From: Limnanthes douglasii subsp. nivea
Taxonomy: Eukaryota; Streptophyta; Magnoliopsida; Brassicales; Limnanthaceae
NCBI GenBank assembly: GCA_036936605.1
Contig: JAUPFV010000004.1
Location: 89,988,334-90,052,333, forward strand
DNA: 64,000 nt
Direction of reading: 5' to 3'
Position numbers and translations under genes: made by a program. Positions within the stretch are counted from its first letter, which is position 1, and each line of letters opens with the position of its first letter. This document shows, piece by piece, positions 10,855 to 22,919 of the stretch. The notes under the pieces were generated by a model. It was given only the letters and a program-made list of their open reading frames with translations. It had not been told where the DNA came from and searched no databases.

Positions 10855-12423
10855 CTCCCACACGGATCCATTAGAATTTTTATATGCTCGTGGTCGCATT
10901 TAGAAGGTAATTTGTGGGAAGTAAAAAAGCTCAAAGGGAATGGTGATACTATTATCCATTATGCCCATGAGCCAAACGAGTTATTAAAAGAATATATTAG
11001 TCGATTTGTGAATGTGAAGCATGGGTTAGCTGATTGTTTTTGAACAATTGGTTATTGCCTCTTTAAGACAAGGATTAAATCTGGGCATATTAGCTGATGC
11101 AGTAACTCAGAAGAAGGTGATGACTTGGGGAGGGATGTTAAATCAAGTTGGAAAACAATTTACGATTAAAGAAACTAAAAATTATAGAGTACAACGTTAG
11201 AACAGGTCCGCTGCTACAACATCAATTCCCCAAGCTACTACCCAATCTTAAACTACTGTTAATTATAGGCCTAAAGAGTCTGGACATGGATCACATCGGC
11301 CCAGACAAAATCAATCTAACCAGAACGAACAAGCTAGACCTAAGATGGCCCAATGGATTCAGCCTGAATGGTTTGCTGAACTGGGTGAAAGTCTGGCTAT
11401 GATATATGATAAAACTAGGAATCTTGTGCATTTCAAAAGGCCAACCCCAATTCAGTCTCTTGGAGAAAATCGGAGTACTCATTTCTGCATATACCAAAAT
11501 GATGTGGGTCATAACACACTGAGAGAGGAAAATTTAGGGCCTTCCTTAAAAGGAAATGGCGCAGTAGACAAGATAATACCAACTCCCAACCCAACAACAA
11601 TGCACCCTAAACAACCTCACCAAACGGTCTAGGGCAAAGTCTGGGTGCATCCAGACAAGAAAACTCCATGGTGATTGTGGAAAGATTTGACGTAGACTCT
11701 GAATATCTCGATCATAATCCATATCAAAATCAGGTTAGGGTGATAATAGATAAGGTTGCAACTGTTTTTGATTTGTGCAATTTTTTCGAATCATTGACTA
11801 TTTTTTGGAGAGACACTGCAACATGACCCTCAAGTTGTTCAAGGAAAAGACATGTTCACAGTTTAACAACTCAGTTAAAAGGAAAAATGCCAACACATTT
11901 TTACCAAAACCTTGCTCCATTCATTGTCTTTGATGAAGATGATTTTAGAGATATTTCAGGCCCACATGAAGATGTTGTTGTAATAGGGCGTCTATTGCGG
12001 GCAATTATATACGTCGGATGGTCGATACGGGTAGTTCATCGAATATATTATTTTTGACCACTTATAGACAAATGAAAAATCCTTCAATCATCCATCATTC
12101 AAACAAAACCATTGTAGGCTTTACGGGGAGTTCTCCCGATGTCATTGGGGAATTTGAAGAGGAAGTGTTATTCGGTAAATGACCATTTAAAAAATGGTAA
12201 GCGTGTTGTTGATTGTGGTTGATTTTCCAACATTTTACAAACCAATATTTGGTAGATCTTGGCTTTCCAGGATACATGCAACGACCTCTACTGTCCACTA
12301 ATGTTTAAAATATGTTATGGGAGGTCAAGTGGGTGTTGTCCAAAACAACCAGAAAGTAGCTCGTGAATGCTATCTCACTTTTGTGTCTTAAAATCTTTGA
12401 AGGCAGTAAAAATTAACAAAGAA
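10855..12423 (+). pseudogene. Tat-A gag C-terminal part and protease
   Basis: The frame resumes after Athila-F with a capsid segment (NGDTIIH, EYISRFVN). A shift at 11040 follows, then a linker, QPEWFAEL, a degraded CHHC-type knuckle near 11487-11520, and the AMVIVERFD-like block (MVIVERFDVDSE). The aspartic protease is at about 11930-12200: FDEDDFRDI.GPHED, then VDTGSSSNILFL at 12019-12054 with the catalytic Asp kept. Frameshifts near 11985 and 12180 break it. Its partner is the Tat-C gag-protease at 22920-25241. It is non-functional. Confidence 0.8.
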
Positions 12424-12432
12424 TAGTAGTTA
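12424..12432 (+). promoter_or_regulatory. Conserved stop at Tat-A protease/pol junction (UAG-UAG-UUA)
   Basis: Twelve codons after the first UAG comes DDSRE, the same spacing as in Tat-C, D and E. The second UAG occupies the place of CAR in the others and is explained by one C-to-T change from CAG. The inferred ancestral context is UAG-CAG-UUA. Confidence 0.6.
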
Positions 12433-15400
12433 CTGGACCCTTTAACCAATCAAAATTAAATAGATGATTCAAGGGAGGCACTTAGTTTTGTAATTACAGT
12501 TAAAAAAGTTGAAATTCATTGTTTGGAAGAAGGAAAAAGTGTTAGTGTTGAAGCTAAATTACCATTAAGGTTAAAACAAAAATTACTATTTTTTATCTAA
12601 CAATCTACATGTATTTTCATGATGCAATGAAGAGGTGACAAGAGTGCCAACTGATGTGATTAGTCACAAAATATTAATCCCATCTGATGTTGGGCCAGTG
12701 ATACAGAGAAGAAGGAATTTTTATAGAGAAAAATCTGAAGTGATTGTGCAAGAAGTAGATCAGTTAACTAGAATGGGCATATTAAGGAGTCTTAATACCC
12801 GCTTTGGATAGCTAATCCAGTATTAGTCAAGAAAAAGAATTGAAAATGACATATGTGTATTGACTTCACAGATCTAGATAGAGCTTGCCCTAAAGATCAT
12901 TTCCCAGTGCCTCGGATAGACCAACTCGTAGGCTCTACCTCAGGAAATAAGTTATTATCTTTATGGACGCTTTCTCTGGGTATAATCAGATACGAATGAA
13001 TTCGAATGATCAAGATCATACTACTTTTATTACTGATAGGGGGATCCATTGCTATAAGGTAATGTCGTTTGGATTAAAAAATGTTGGATCTACTTATAAA
13101 CGGTTGGTGAATAAGTCATTTACTAACCAAATTAGCAGAAGTATAGTGGTTTACATAGATGACAAGATGGTGAAAAGCCCTAATGAGGAAGATCACGTAT
13201 CTGATCTTCGAGAAACTTCTTTCAGCATAGAGGTTATCAACTTAAAGTTAAACCCTGAAAAATGTATATTCAGAGTCTGATCTGGTAAATTTCTGGGATA
13301 CATTATAATTGAAAAAGGGATTCAGACTGATCTGGGTTAGATAAATGCTTTATTAGCCATGGATCCGCCTCATAATACTAAAGAAATCTAGATACTAAGC
13401 AAAAGATTAGATGCTTTCAATCGGTTTATTTCGAGAACATCGGACAAGTGTGCTAAGTTTTTCCAAGTTTTAAGGAATGCTAAAGACTTCAATTGGTCTC
13501 GATAACGTGATCAAGATTTCCTTGAAATCAAGAAACATTTGTCTTCACCCAAGACATTGTTCAACCCTATTCAATGAGAGACTTTATATGTATCTGGTTG
13601 TATCGGAGTATGCAGTAAGTGCTGTGCTGGTAAGAGAAGTAGATAATTACCCTCGTCCGGTGTATTATACAAGCAAAAGTTTATTAGAAGCCGAGAAAAA
13701 GTACTTGAAGTTAGAAAAATTGGCTTTGACAGAGGTGATATCAACTAAGAAAATAAGACCCTACTTTCAAGCACACTCTATCACGGTTCAGACAGCTTTT
13801 TCCTTTGAAGAACGTGCTAAAAAGAGCTGACATATAAGGGAGATTGACTAAATGGTCAGTTGAGCTTGGAGACTATGATATCAATTTTGCACATTGAACT
13901 GCAATCAAGGCTCAAGTTGTAGATGAGTTTTTGGTAGAATTCCATACTAAGAGACCTTATGACTTAGGGTAATAAGTCTCATAAAGAGTGGGTAGTCCGG
14001 ACAAATGGTAGATCTAGTACGATGGGCTGTGGAGTTGTGGTTTGTTTAACGTCTCCTTAAAGTGACACCATGTACCAAGCCATATGCTTTGGTTTCAGAG
14101 CATCCAATAATGAGTCCGAATACGAAGCAGCCATAGTTGGTTTGAGGTTAGCTCAATTATGTGGAGCAAAAGTGATCAGGTTAGTAAGTGATTCTCAATT
14201 TCTTATTCATCAGGCTCAAGGGCGGTCTGAAACCAAAAAGTATCATTTGATAAATTATGTACAAGTACTTAAGGAAATAGCCACAAGTTTATGAGGCATC
14301 CAATATGAACATAGCCCTAGATCATAAAACATTATGGCAGATTCCTTAGCCACTATAGCTTACTCTAAATCATACCCTTGGATCCTTATGCAAGAATATT
14401 CTTCCATTGACTCAATTCAAGGAACGAAGGGTGAAGTTTAAGAGAGTATAAACATATCTAACTTACAATCCAAAGATTGGAGATACAAAATCTAATTGTT
14501 TATTACCAATGAAGTTTTACCTTCAGATAAGATTTTGGCTAAGAAAGTAAAATACAAGGCTCATAGTTTTCTGATGTTGAGAGGAGTTCTTTATAAAAAT
14601 TCTTTCAATAGATCTTTTTTGCGTTGCCTTGGTTTTGAATAATCTCAAAAACATTTTTCTGAATTACACGATGGAGAGGCGTCAACACATTAAGCTTATA
14701 AAGCTGTAACCATGAGAGTATTGTTAGCATGATACTATTGGCCTACTATAATGGCAGATGCTAAAGATTTGGTAAACAAATGTGATCATTGTAAAAAATA
14801 TGGAATGAAATTCATGTGCCGACAGTCCCAATGGAATCAGTATCTGAACCCATACCATTTGGTAGATGGGGACTATATTTAGTTGGGCCCCTTTCCATGA
14901 CCTATGGTGGTTGTCAAACTATAATTTCGGCCATATACTAATTTTCTAAGTGGATAGAAGCTGCACCATTATCTAGAATAACGTCATGAACAGTAATAAA
15001 ATTTATCCTCTCCAATATATGTTGCAGATTCGGAATTTCTAAACGCATTACTACAAATAATGGTCCTCAATTCGACAATAAAGACATGGAGGTATTTTTT
15101 ACCTTAAGAGTAATTCAACACTGACTCTCTTCTTCTTTTCATCCTCAGGTCGATAATCGGACAATTTCAAAGGGTTTGAAAAATAATTTGGAAGGAGCAG
15201 CGGGAAAATGGTCAAATTATTTGCAAGAAGTATTATAGGCCTACTGAACCACTCCTCATAGAGCTACTCATGAAACTCCTTTCGCTATTGTTTATAGAAT
15301 TAATGCAATTATACCTATAGAAGCTACGTTGCCTTTATTCAGAGTAAAAAATTATTCCGAACAAGGTAATGACATGGCTGTGAGAAGTCAGTTTAATCCA

Positions 15401-15694
15401 GTTGAAGAAAGAAGGGTGAAAGCACACTTGAGAACAATACACTACCAGGGTCTGATGAGAAGCAAGTTTATGTCGAAAATTAAAAGAAGAGATTTCCATG
15501 AATGGGACAAAGTGTTAAGAAAAGTGTTCTTGCATACCAAGGAGAAACTATTCAAAAAGCTAGCTCCGGATTGGGAAGGCCCATACATGGTATGTGAAAA
15601 GGTCAAGTAAAGAACATATAAACTTCAAGACAACGAATGTAACTTTTTACAGCATCCTTGGAATATTAAGTATCTCAGGTTATACTTAGAATAA
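12430..15694 (+). pseudogene. Tat-A pol: RT, RNase H, integrase (decayed)
   Basis: RT is at about 12690-13480, with the FSGYNQI motif and YIDD at 13152-13163. RNase H is at about 13980-14400, where the first catalytic Asp is replaced (RTNG instead of RTDG). Integrase is at about 14660-15694: a broken HHCC zinc motif, core motifs RWGLYLVGPLS and TTNNGPQFD (second catalytic Asp changed to Asn), loss of the segment holding the catalytic Glu between HPQ and DNRTI, and an intact-looking C-terminal module ending HPWNIKYLRLYLE. There are more than ten stops and several shifts. It is clearly dead. Confidence 0.85.
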
Positions 15695-16306
15695 ACTATT
15701 ATTGTAAATATTTACTTTGTTGTACTTAAATGTAAATATGGGGGCATGCTCTTTCCTACTCTGGTGGTGCGGGGAGGTTTTAACTAGATGTCCGGATCCT
15801 AATCAATATACTATCATTTTACTTTTTAAAGAGTTGTTGTGGTTGTGATGGTGATCGGATGAGTTAAATAACTATTAAACTTCTTGAAATACCTATGAAT
15901 AGTTTGGACAAATTAAACACCCATTAAACACCTTAAAATATTTGTGAATGGTTCTGATAAATTAAACACCGATTAAACATTTTTAGTTTTTATATGGAAT
16001 ACTTCTGAGTGGCTGGAACATATTAAAGAAAGATTAAACGTTTGAAATACTTGATTAATGTTTACTATCTTTTAAGTATGGTCAGATTTTAATGGAAACA
16101 TTAAAAAGACAAGGTAAAATACAAAATAAATGAAAGTAAATATGACATGAAATACTGGTCGGATCATCAAAGATGTTCGACCGACTTCACAAAAAATGCC
16201 TTCGCCATCCAATGACTTTAGTTCACAAAAAGAAAACTGAATAAAAAACATTCCTTGGCTATCCAAGGACTCATTTCAAAGTATAAACTCAAAAAATAAA
16301 TTAACC
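15695..16306 (+). other. Tat-A region between convergent pol and antisense gene
   Basis: No gene is present. A conserved block at 15731-15783 (TGTAAATAT, GGGGGCAT, TTTCCTACT, GGTGGTGCGGGGAGGTTTTAA) recurs in Tat-C, D and E. A degenerate tandem repeat with a period near 60 bp, built on ATTAAACACC, occupies about 15865-16060. A hairpin, CCTTGG-CTAT-CCAAGG, sits at 16253-16268 beside the end of the antisense gene. Confidence 0.6.
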
Positions 16307-18457
16307 TCAGGGCTCATTCCCTTCGGCTGTCTTCTTAAAATTTCTCTTTTTCTTCTCCTTTCTATCATCGTTTGAGCCCTCCTCAGCCTTGTCATCAGAG
16401 TCGGAATCATCTAAACTGATGTTGTACTTATCACTTTGAGGTAGAGTATGATAGGGAACTTCATCATCTGGAACAAAGCCCCACAACTTCCCAAAAGACC
16501 ATTTAGGAAACGTTTCATGGAACAAAAGGACCATATCAGATTTAACTGATTCTTCCCTTTGTTCCATGGACTTCAACACCCCCTCAACATATTCATTCTT
16601 GGAATGAGCTATATCTTAAGCTTTCTTTTCCTTCAAAGTGGTGATTTCATCATCCTTTTTCTTGAGAAGATCTTGTAATTTATTTTTCTCTTTAAGAAGT
16701 TGTTCATTGGTAGCCATTTCCTTGTTAAATGATTCATAAAAGTTTTAAAATTCATGGGAGGTGGAGGTTTGTAGTTCGGTATAAATATTTTGTGTTTTTT
16801 CTCAATCATCATTGGCTTGTTTAAACTCAGTATTCAGTTGTTCTTTTTCTTTGATTAAAGTCTGAACCTTGTTTTGTTCAGATACGAGAGAGACCTTTAG
16901 ACTTTGATTCTCAGTTTTGAGGAAAATATTTTGTTTGAGCTCTAACTTGTCATTCTAATTCGACTATGGACCTTATATAGCCTAAGACTGAATAGCTCAA
17001 GGTGTTACGCTCATCAGACACTTCAAAATATTCACCGTCATCGACCACTGCATTGGCTATGTTGGATGATTGAGGAAATGTTCGTTCAAAATCCTCTTTG
17101 TCAAACTCGTTGAAGTATAAGTTCCCTATATCATCTAGGTTAACTTCTCTTTCGATAGGAAGTTGGTCAGCATCAGGAAACACTAGAGAGGAAGGATCAG
17201 CATGAACTCTTTTTCGGTAGGAAATTCAGTAGAATTTTCAGTAGGAATGGTGAAATGAATGATCTCGGGTTGGAGTGTGATCTCCGAATCGATATCTACT
17301 TTCTTTTTCTTGAGTGTTTTGTCACCACTACCTGCGTGGCATCTCTTGAGCACTTCTTTCTTCTTTTTGATTTTCGGGGAAAGTGGTAGCCTTTCTGTCT
17401 CACCAATTGTTACTGCAACAACCTTCAATAGTGCAACATTAATCTCTCCTGGCAATCCTGAACTACCCGCATCGGGAAGTCCTTAAGAGGAGTCTCCATT
17501 TTTCTTCTTAATTTTATCAAGGTGGCTTGGAAATTTATTCCTAACTGGTAAGAAGAGCTTACCATGTTTTTCTTCAGTTCATTTGAAGATTTTAGCAGCG
17601 TCAGGAGGGTTGGTGAACTCTTCCCAAGAAATCTCCCTAGTTGAGCTTGTTCTCCATAGATGAGCCCTTACCATATTAGCTGCAATGAAGCTATTGTGGG
17701 ACCAATTTCCTAATTTTCTATAGCCCATTAGTTCAGTCTAGTAAAGGTGGTCCATCCCTCTTCCAAATTTTCTGAGAAATTTTTGGAAACATTGAAAAAC
17801 AAATCCGAAGTACGAGTTAATGTTAAATTTATCCGATGTAAAAATCGATATTAATACATAGTGAAAAGAGTTATTAAATGATTACTTAAGCTTTTCCAGC
17901 ATCTGGTTATAAAACTTGGATTCTCCTTTTTCCTGATTTTTCTACCATTCTCCCAAGCATCACTGATATAGAGAAATCGACTCCTCAATGGCTTATCAGC
18001 TTCTAGCAGGTTATTGACCACCTTGTAATCATTCACCATGTTGAAATAGTATAAAATGATATGATGGTTTCTATATAAGCCGACCACAGCTGCAAACTGT
18101 CCCATGGGCATTGGGATTTTGGAAAGCCTTGAAGCAATAATGCTGGCTAATGTGTACCACGCATTGAGGCCTAACTGAGTCGGACATAGCTTTACTAAAT
18201 GAAAGTATTTAACTATCTCTCGGTCCAAAGGAAACCAAAGACCCCAGTTGAGAACTTCAGTGTGTACTACTAGCTCCCCAATTTTATTATCCGTCGGAGT
18301 CTCATCAAGGATGGGCATTTTCACCTTAATAGACTCCGGATATACCAATTTATTTTTTATCCTATCCAACTCAGCAATATGTGTATACACATAATAAATT
18401 CTTTGAAGTGCTAACAAGTACTTAACACTAACCTTGAAGACGTTGGGCCCTACTCGT

Positions 18458-18735
18458 TGATGATGTGGATGAAATAGAAAAAGAAACGACGATAGATGAA
18501 ACTCTAATCCAAGGGTAACAAAGAATGAAATTTTCAGAGATAAAAAATATAATATTCCAAAAACGTATTTAAAACTTAAGGTATACGAGGCTTTATATAA
18601 AAGCTACTCAAAACCATAAATTAAAATACAAGGAAATAAAATAAAATGAAATCTTAATACAATTAGATTTTATTTAAACAACATAAGATATTTGAATAAA
18701 ATAAAGTGGTATTTTGGACCTTATGGGCTAAATTA
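18458..18735 (-). repeat. TRIM-H left repeat (3' LTR)
   Basis: It aligns with 19260-19597 through CGATAGATGAAAC, GAGGCTTTATATAAAAGCT and AACATAAGATATTTGAATAAAATAAA. It is shorter by about 60 bp. Confidence 0.75.
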
Positions 18736-19259
18736 TCCTCCTGTGGTTGACAATAATTCGTCCTCGAATTCACAGCACCATCACCATCAACAACCAAAAT
18801 TATTTTATTTTATTTTTTAAAATTATTATATTGGGAAATATTATTGTTTTCCTTATCGAAATATGATAAATTCTTATCTAGTATTCCTTATTCAAAGTCA
18901 CATTGAAGCCATCTAGTTGATGAACAACATTGGTTTTGAAAGCCTTTTCATAGTCTGAAAACAAAACCCCATGTCCAGTTGATGAAAAAATTGGTTTCGA
19001 AAACCTCTTCATAGCCTCAGACAACATCTCAATAACCAAGTTTTACCTTGATCTGACGGTTTGTAGCCAATTTAAACTCCTCCAATAACCAGTCAATACG
19101 ATCGTCATCGAAACGCCTGGTGTGTCCTCTCAATCCAAACGATCTTCGAGATCTTCATGACCATAGATGTTGTTCTATCCTTTAGACCTTGAATCAGATG
19201 AAATCAGAATTCAGAAATATGCTTACCTCATAGCAGGAACTGAGGCTCTGATATCAAAC

Positions 19260-19597
19260 TGATGACGCGGCGGAAATATAAGAAAAAACAACGATAGATG
19301 AAACCCTAATTCAAGGGTAACATGATGAAACATTAATCTAAAGGTAATAAAGACTGAAATTTTTAAAGATAAAAAAAATATATTATACCAAAAACTTATT
19401 TAAAACTTAAGTTATATGAGGCTTTATATAAAAGCTGCTCAAAACCCTAACTTAAAATACAAGAAAATATAATAAATGATTTAATATAAAATCTAATCAA
19501 ATATTAATACACTTAGATTTGTTTTAAATAACATAAGATATTTGAATAAAATAAAATAAAATTAAAATGGTTTTATTTTACTTTCTGGGCTACATCA
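19260..19597 (-). repeat. TRIM-H right repeat (5' LTR)
   Basis: This is the partner of 18458-18735. It starts TGATGACGCGG and ends GGGCTACATCA on the plus strand, giving TG...CA on either strand. Confidence 0.75.
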
Positions 19598-20333
19598 CCC
19601 ACCCTACGATGCATTCCAGAAGCGATTTGGAGTCAGTTTTCTCCACTATTTTGTGTTTTTCCCAAACTGTACTAGTGTCCCCAGTGTGTCCGGAGGTCTC
19701 TATAGGGGCATCTGGCCCACTGTATTCCATCATCTCCTCCATCATTTTTGGCGCATGATTTGTCAATGTGTGTTCGGTATCCTCTTTCTCAATATGAGAA
19801 GAACCAATGAGAAAAGTCGATGGGCGTGGATCCAAAATTGGCAGTGTTTAAGACTTTACCATTGAAGGACCTTCTTTAGGCTTCTTTGCCTCTTTGACAG
19901 GTGGAGTTGCAGTTTTGGCTTTGGATAGCCTGGTAACCCTTCGAAGTGGGCTATGTTCAATATATGAACCTATAGAAATGAAAGGGGACGGATTTTTGCG
20001 ATTGGTAACGGCTCCAACTCTAAAAGAAGGGTTTTCGTCTGGCTGTTTTGGTTGGTGAACTGGTGGTTCTGGTTGTTTTTATTGATGAATTGGTGATTCT
20101 GATTGCTCCGATTATTCAAGATTTATCAAAGATGGAGCAAAGAAATTTTTCTTGGGAAATATTGTTGGTCTGCAAGAAAATGAACTCTTGTTTGGCTTTG
20201 ATATCTTTTGTATGACCAATCCACCAGGGGAAGCAGGTAGACATGCGGCTATTCTTGCTTTTTTTTTCTCTATTTCCAATTCGGACAAGTTCAACCAGCC
20301 TCCTTTAACCAAGGATGTTCTAGCAGTGAATAT

Positions 20334-20821
20334 AAAAGTTTTGAGAAAGGTTATAAATATTAAGAACTTACTAAGGATTTGAAGTTTATCTCTCCAGAAG
20401 TTGGATTCAAAACAATTTCTCACTCTAAGAATGGAAACAGTAAAACTATCACAATTATATAGGTGAGAAAATCACTTGAGTACTTTACATAGGGGAGATG
20501 AACCGTTTGAATCATGATTAGGGGTTATCAACCCTAGAACGTTACTTTTTGAGGAATAGGTGCAAGAACCTAGGGAAAAATAGTTGAAGAGGTCTAATTA
20601 GAGACTCACACGTGTAAATAAAAGTTACATGTTACGGTCGACACCTTTGAGTTTCCTGGTAATGAAAAATCACTTCGAACCCTCATCGTATTTTCTATAC
20701 ATTGGTTAGCTCTTCCAGAAGCATTTTTGAAAGACCTAAAGAGGCTACTGATAGGTTCAGATATAATTGGAACTTCCCTTACAACTATCTAGAGGGGAAA
20801 TTTGGATAGATCAACAAAGTT
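20334..20821 (+). other. Tat-A leader between antisense gene and 3' LTR
   Basis: No coding signal is visible. A purine-rich AGAGGGGAAA at 20791-20800 is the best polypurine-tract candidate, but it lies about 20 bp before the proposed LTR start. Confidence 0.4.
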
Positions 20822-21119
20822 TGATGAATGAACAGTGAGCTCAAGTGGATTGTGACTCAGCTGTGTACTAAACTATTTTTGGTGTTGGGCTTTGGAGTCT
20901 TTAAGGCTGACCCAAATCCAAGATCTGACCCGAATGGTCTATGGATCCTAAAACAAAATTATCAATACCCTAACCAAACACATTAAATGAGTTGAACTTT
21001 TTCTAGAAATATTAAATACTAGCACACACCTCTCTTATCTCTCTACCTTCTACTTAAAAATTTAATACTCAACTTATAAACTACCTAAAATACCATTCGA
21101 TTAGAAATTATCCACACCA
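20822..21119 (+). repeat. Tat-A 3' LTR
   Basis: Its end (20915-21119) matches the 5' LTR remnant and finishes CACACCA. The start TGATGAATG at 20822 is chosen by similarity to the Tat-C LTR start TGATGAGTC. That start is tentative. Confidence 0.65.
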
Positions 21120-21720
21120 ACCTCCACACTCCATATCTGATCTACCCAAGGATTTCGGGGAATGGATACTAAGCATCCTACACCACCTCTGATTAAATTC
21201 ACCTAAACCTAAAAAATTTGTTCACCTCCAAATAACTAAAAATAATACAATTAATAAGTGGATAAATTATCTTACATGCGAATCATTTTCTTAAAAGTAC
21301 CAGCGAGCATGATAGTTGAAAAACGACAACAACGTAAATAATACTAGTCCTATAAAATATCTCTCATGAAGATTCAAAATAAAATATAGTAAATTTGTCT
21401 TTTTATCTCAACCTTTATACAAAACACCCCAACTGTTACTAACCGTTTGATGCATATGTGATCAACGACCCACAAATTTTAAATTTGGTCTACATATAAA
21501 CAAAAATATAATACATATCAAATTATATAAAATTCAAAATATCATATTGATGATGTGTGTGGGAGAAACTTGTAGCTTGTCAAAATGACGACGTGGTAAG
21601 CGTAAAGAGTAGTTGACGCATGGAAACATCGAACTGACAAGGAAGCATCCACATGCCTGGAAATGCAGTCATAGTAAAATCAAAATTGAAACAAATTAGA
21701 CAAATGTCATACCACGAACG
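21120..21720. other. Unassigned non-coding stretch
   Basis: It is AT-rich with no long frame, no repeat partner seen in the window and no RNA gene. Confidence 0.5.
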
Positions 21721-22284
21721 GTCACATGTGTCGCTCACTTCGTCTACCTTCATTTGTATTCCTTTAAGTAATAGTTGCCAACAAACTCGTACTTAAAGGA
21801 CAAGGGGGATTCTTGATAAGGCTATATCCATCGGACATGTTATATCCCTTATAACCTGTCCAAATAGTTACATGGGTCGCTCACCATGTCTACTTTCATT
21901 TGAATTCCTCTAAGTAACAATTACCAACAAAATCGTACTTAAAATACTAAGGGGGGGTCATGATAAGGCTATACCTCTCAGACAATATATATCCCTTATA
22001 TTGACGAGGTAAGCTTGGTAAATGACGATCGTCAGATAAAAAGTAAAAGAACATGTTTGGTCAATGACGAGAAAAATATCGTTCGATCCATAGCGACAAA
22101 TATGATCGAGCGAAACAAATGACAATCGAGTAGCAAAACTTGGATAAGAATACGATCGACAAAATAACACGATTAAAAAAATAGCCAACCAAAAGTGATG
22201 CACGACAATTATCTAGAAAAGACACGTAACACCACGATACGTGCCACTAAAAAAACTTGTAGAGCAATATTTTTCTGTCCACAC
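21721..22284 (+). repeat. LTR/polypurine-tract junction fragment with 147-bp duplication
   Basis: A unit running from GTCACATGTGTCGCTCAC through a G-rich purine tract to TGATAAGGCTATA occurs at 21721 and again at 21867. The TGATAAGG starts are at 21814 and 21961. The same order (GACACATCACTCAC-like sequence, ATGGGGGAGCCC, TGATAAGG) precedes the Tat-B 3' LTR at 36331. This is therefore the 3' end of a Tat-B relative with a tandem duplication. Sequence from 21961 to 22284 may be its truncated LTR. Confidence 0.55.
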
Positions 22285-22365
22285 TGATAAGGTAGTAGAT
22301 ATCCACAACAGATGTGAAGGGGAGATGTTAACTGAGCTTACGCAGTTAAAACATATCGAGCATCT
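22285..22365 (+). repeat. Tat-B 5' LTR, first part
   Basis: It begins TGATAAGGTAGTAGATATCC and matches 36331 onward. Tat-C entered after CATCT at 22361-22365. The uninterrupted partner near 36408 reads GCGTCTAACCACC, confirming the insertion point. Confidence 0.9.
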
Positions 22366-22846
22366 TGATGAGTCTGAATTCAGCATGCTCCCCGGAAGGG
22401 CAAATCAGCCTAAGTCTCTCTGAATACCGGACAGGCTACAAGCACATAAATCAGACAGATCATTCAGATCGGACAGGTCACTTCGAACACTGTAAAATTA
22501 AGGCTGTTCGAACTATGACTAAAGTACTAAAAAACCTAAACACTTCCTGACTAAGCTACCTGCCCTCCTACTTAGAACTCATGGGTCTTTAAACATGACC
22601 CGGGTCCATTAAACATGACCCGAAATCCCACAAGGGCCCAAACATCATACTATAAATACCCAACCACCAGCATTAACTATGGGTAATGAAACTTAACTGC
22701 TACCAAGCTGCTTAATTCTCTCTCCACCGTTAAACACCCTTATACCACCCTTAAACACCCTTACACCACCCTTAAACACCCTTACACCACTTTGAAACTC
22801 CACTTAAAATTACTAGCCTACCCTCATGCGATTATTTTCCACACCA
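22366..22846 (+). repeat. Tat-C 5' LTR (481 bp)
   Basis: It starts TGATGAGTCTGAATTC and ends TTTTCCACACCA. It includes a short tandem TTAAACACCCTTACACCACCC motif with one more unit than the 3' LTR. Confidence 0.95.
22651..22658 (+). promoter_or_regulatory. TATA box of Tat-C LTR
   Basis: TATAAATA followed by CCCAACC is conserved at 32717-32724 in the 3' LTR and in the Tat-A LTR. Confidence 0.55.
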
Positions 22847-22849
22847 AAT

Positions 22850-22866
22850 TGGCGACCACAGTGGGA
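22850..22866 (+). other. Tat-C primer binding site
   Basis: TGGCGACCACAGTGGGA begins three bases after the LTR and is identical to the Tat-A site. The tRNA is not assigned. Confidence 0.75.
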
Positions 22867-22919
22867 GGAGAGAGGTGCCTGAATCAAGCATTCAAAACCT
22901 GCCAAGAAATTCTATCCGA

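Larger units (their letters stand above)
18458..19597 (-). mobile_element. TRIM-H: miniature copia-like LTR element
   Basis: Two direct repeats flank about 520 bp with no coding capacity. Read on the minus strand, the element starts TGATGTAGCCC (19597) and ends at 18458. Next to the right repeat, the minus strand reads TATCAGAGCC at about 19253-19244, a copia-type initiator tRNA-Met primer site. Next to the left repeat, the minus strand has CCACAGGAGGA, a polypurine tract. It sits in exon 1 of the Tat-A antisense gene, between the KSLLECIVG and RVGPNVFKV segments. The flanking five bases (CCCAC and CTCGT on the plus strand) match poorly, so the target duplication has decayed or the ends are slightly off. 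Confidence 0.7.
16307..20333 (-). pseudogene. Tat-A antisense gene (aORF), decayed
   Basis: This gene is encoded opposite to gag-pol. It begins at 20333, where the expected ATG of the conserved (M)FTAR start is ATA. Exon 1 runs to 17886 and holds a domain recalling the Pfam 'putative gypsy type transposon' family (NWGLWFPLD, FHLVKLCPTQL, WYTLASIIASRLS, residues spread over 18417-17890). A GT-AG intron at 17885-17772 is in phase 1. Exon 2 encodes HLWRTSS..ISWEEF, a Lys-rich block (17455-17183), a coiled coil and an acidic tail ending GNEP at 16307. Frameshifts and the TRIM-H insertion (18458-19597) disable it. Its function is unknown. Confidence 0.75.
1520..21119 (+). mobile_element. Tat-A: decayed Tat-lineage Ty3/gypsy retrotransposon
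   Basis: The order is 5' LTR remnant, primer site, gag, protease, RT, RNase H, integrase, an antisense gene and 3' LTR. The whole is interrupted by Athila-F (2614-10849) and TRIM-H (18458-19597). Reading frames carry many stops and frameshifts and several catalytic residues are lost, so it is inactive and older than its insertions. Its proteins match Tat-C position by position. The LTR 3' ends (to 1724 and to 21119) align by eye, but the 5' LTR has lost its beginning, so no target duplication can be tested. The left boundary is approximate. Confidence 0.85.

Noticed and set aside
10747..11043. A 98-aa frame crossing the Athila-F 3' LTR end into Tat-A gag
   Set aside because: It is a chance fusion across an insertion boundary. 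Only the part after 10855 is gag.
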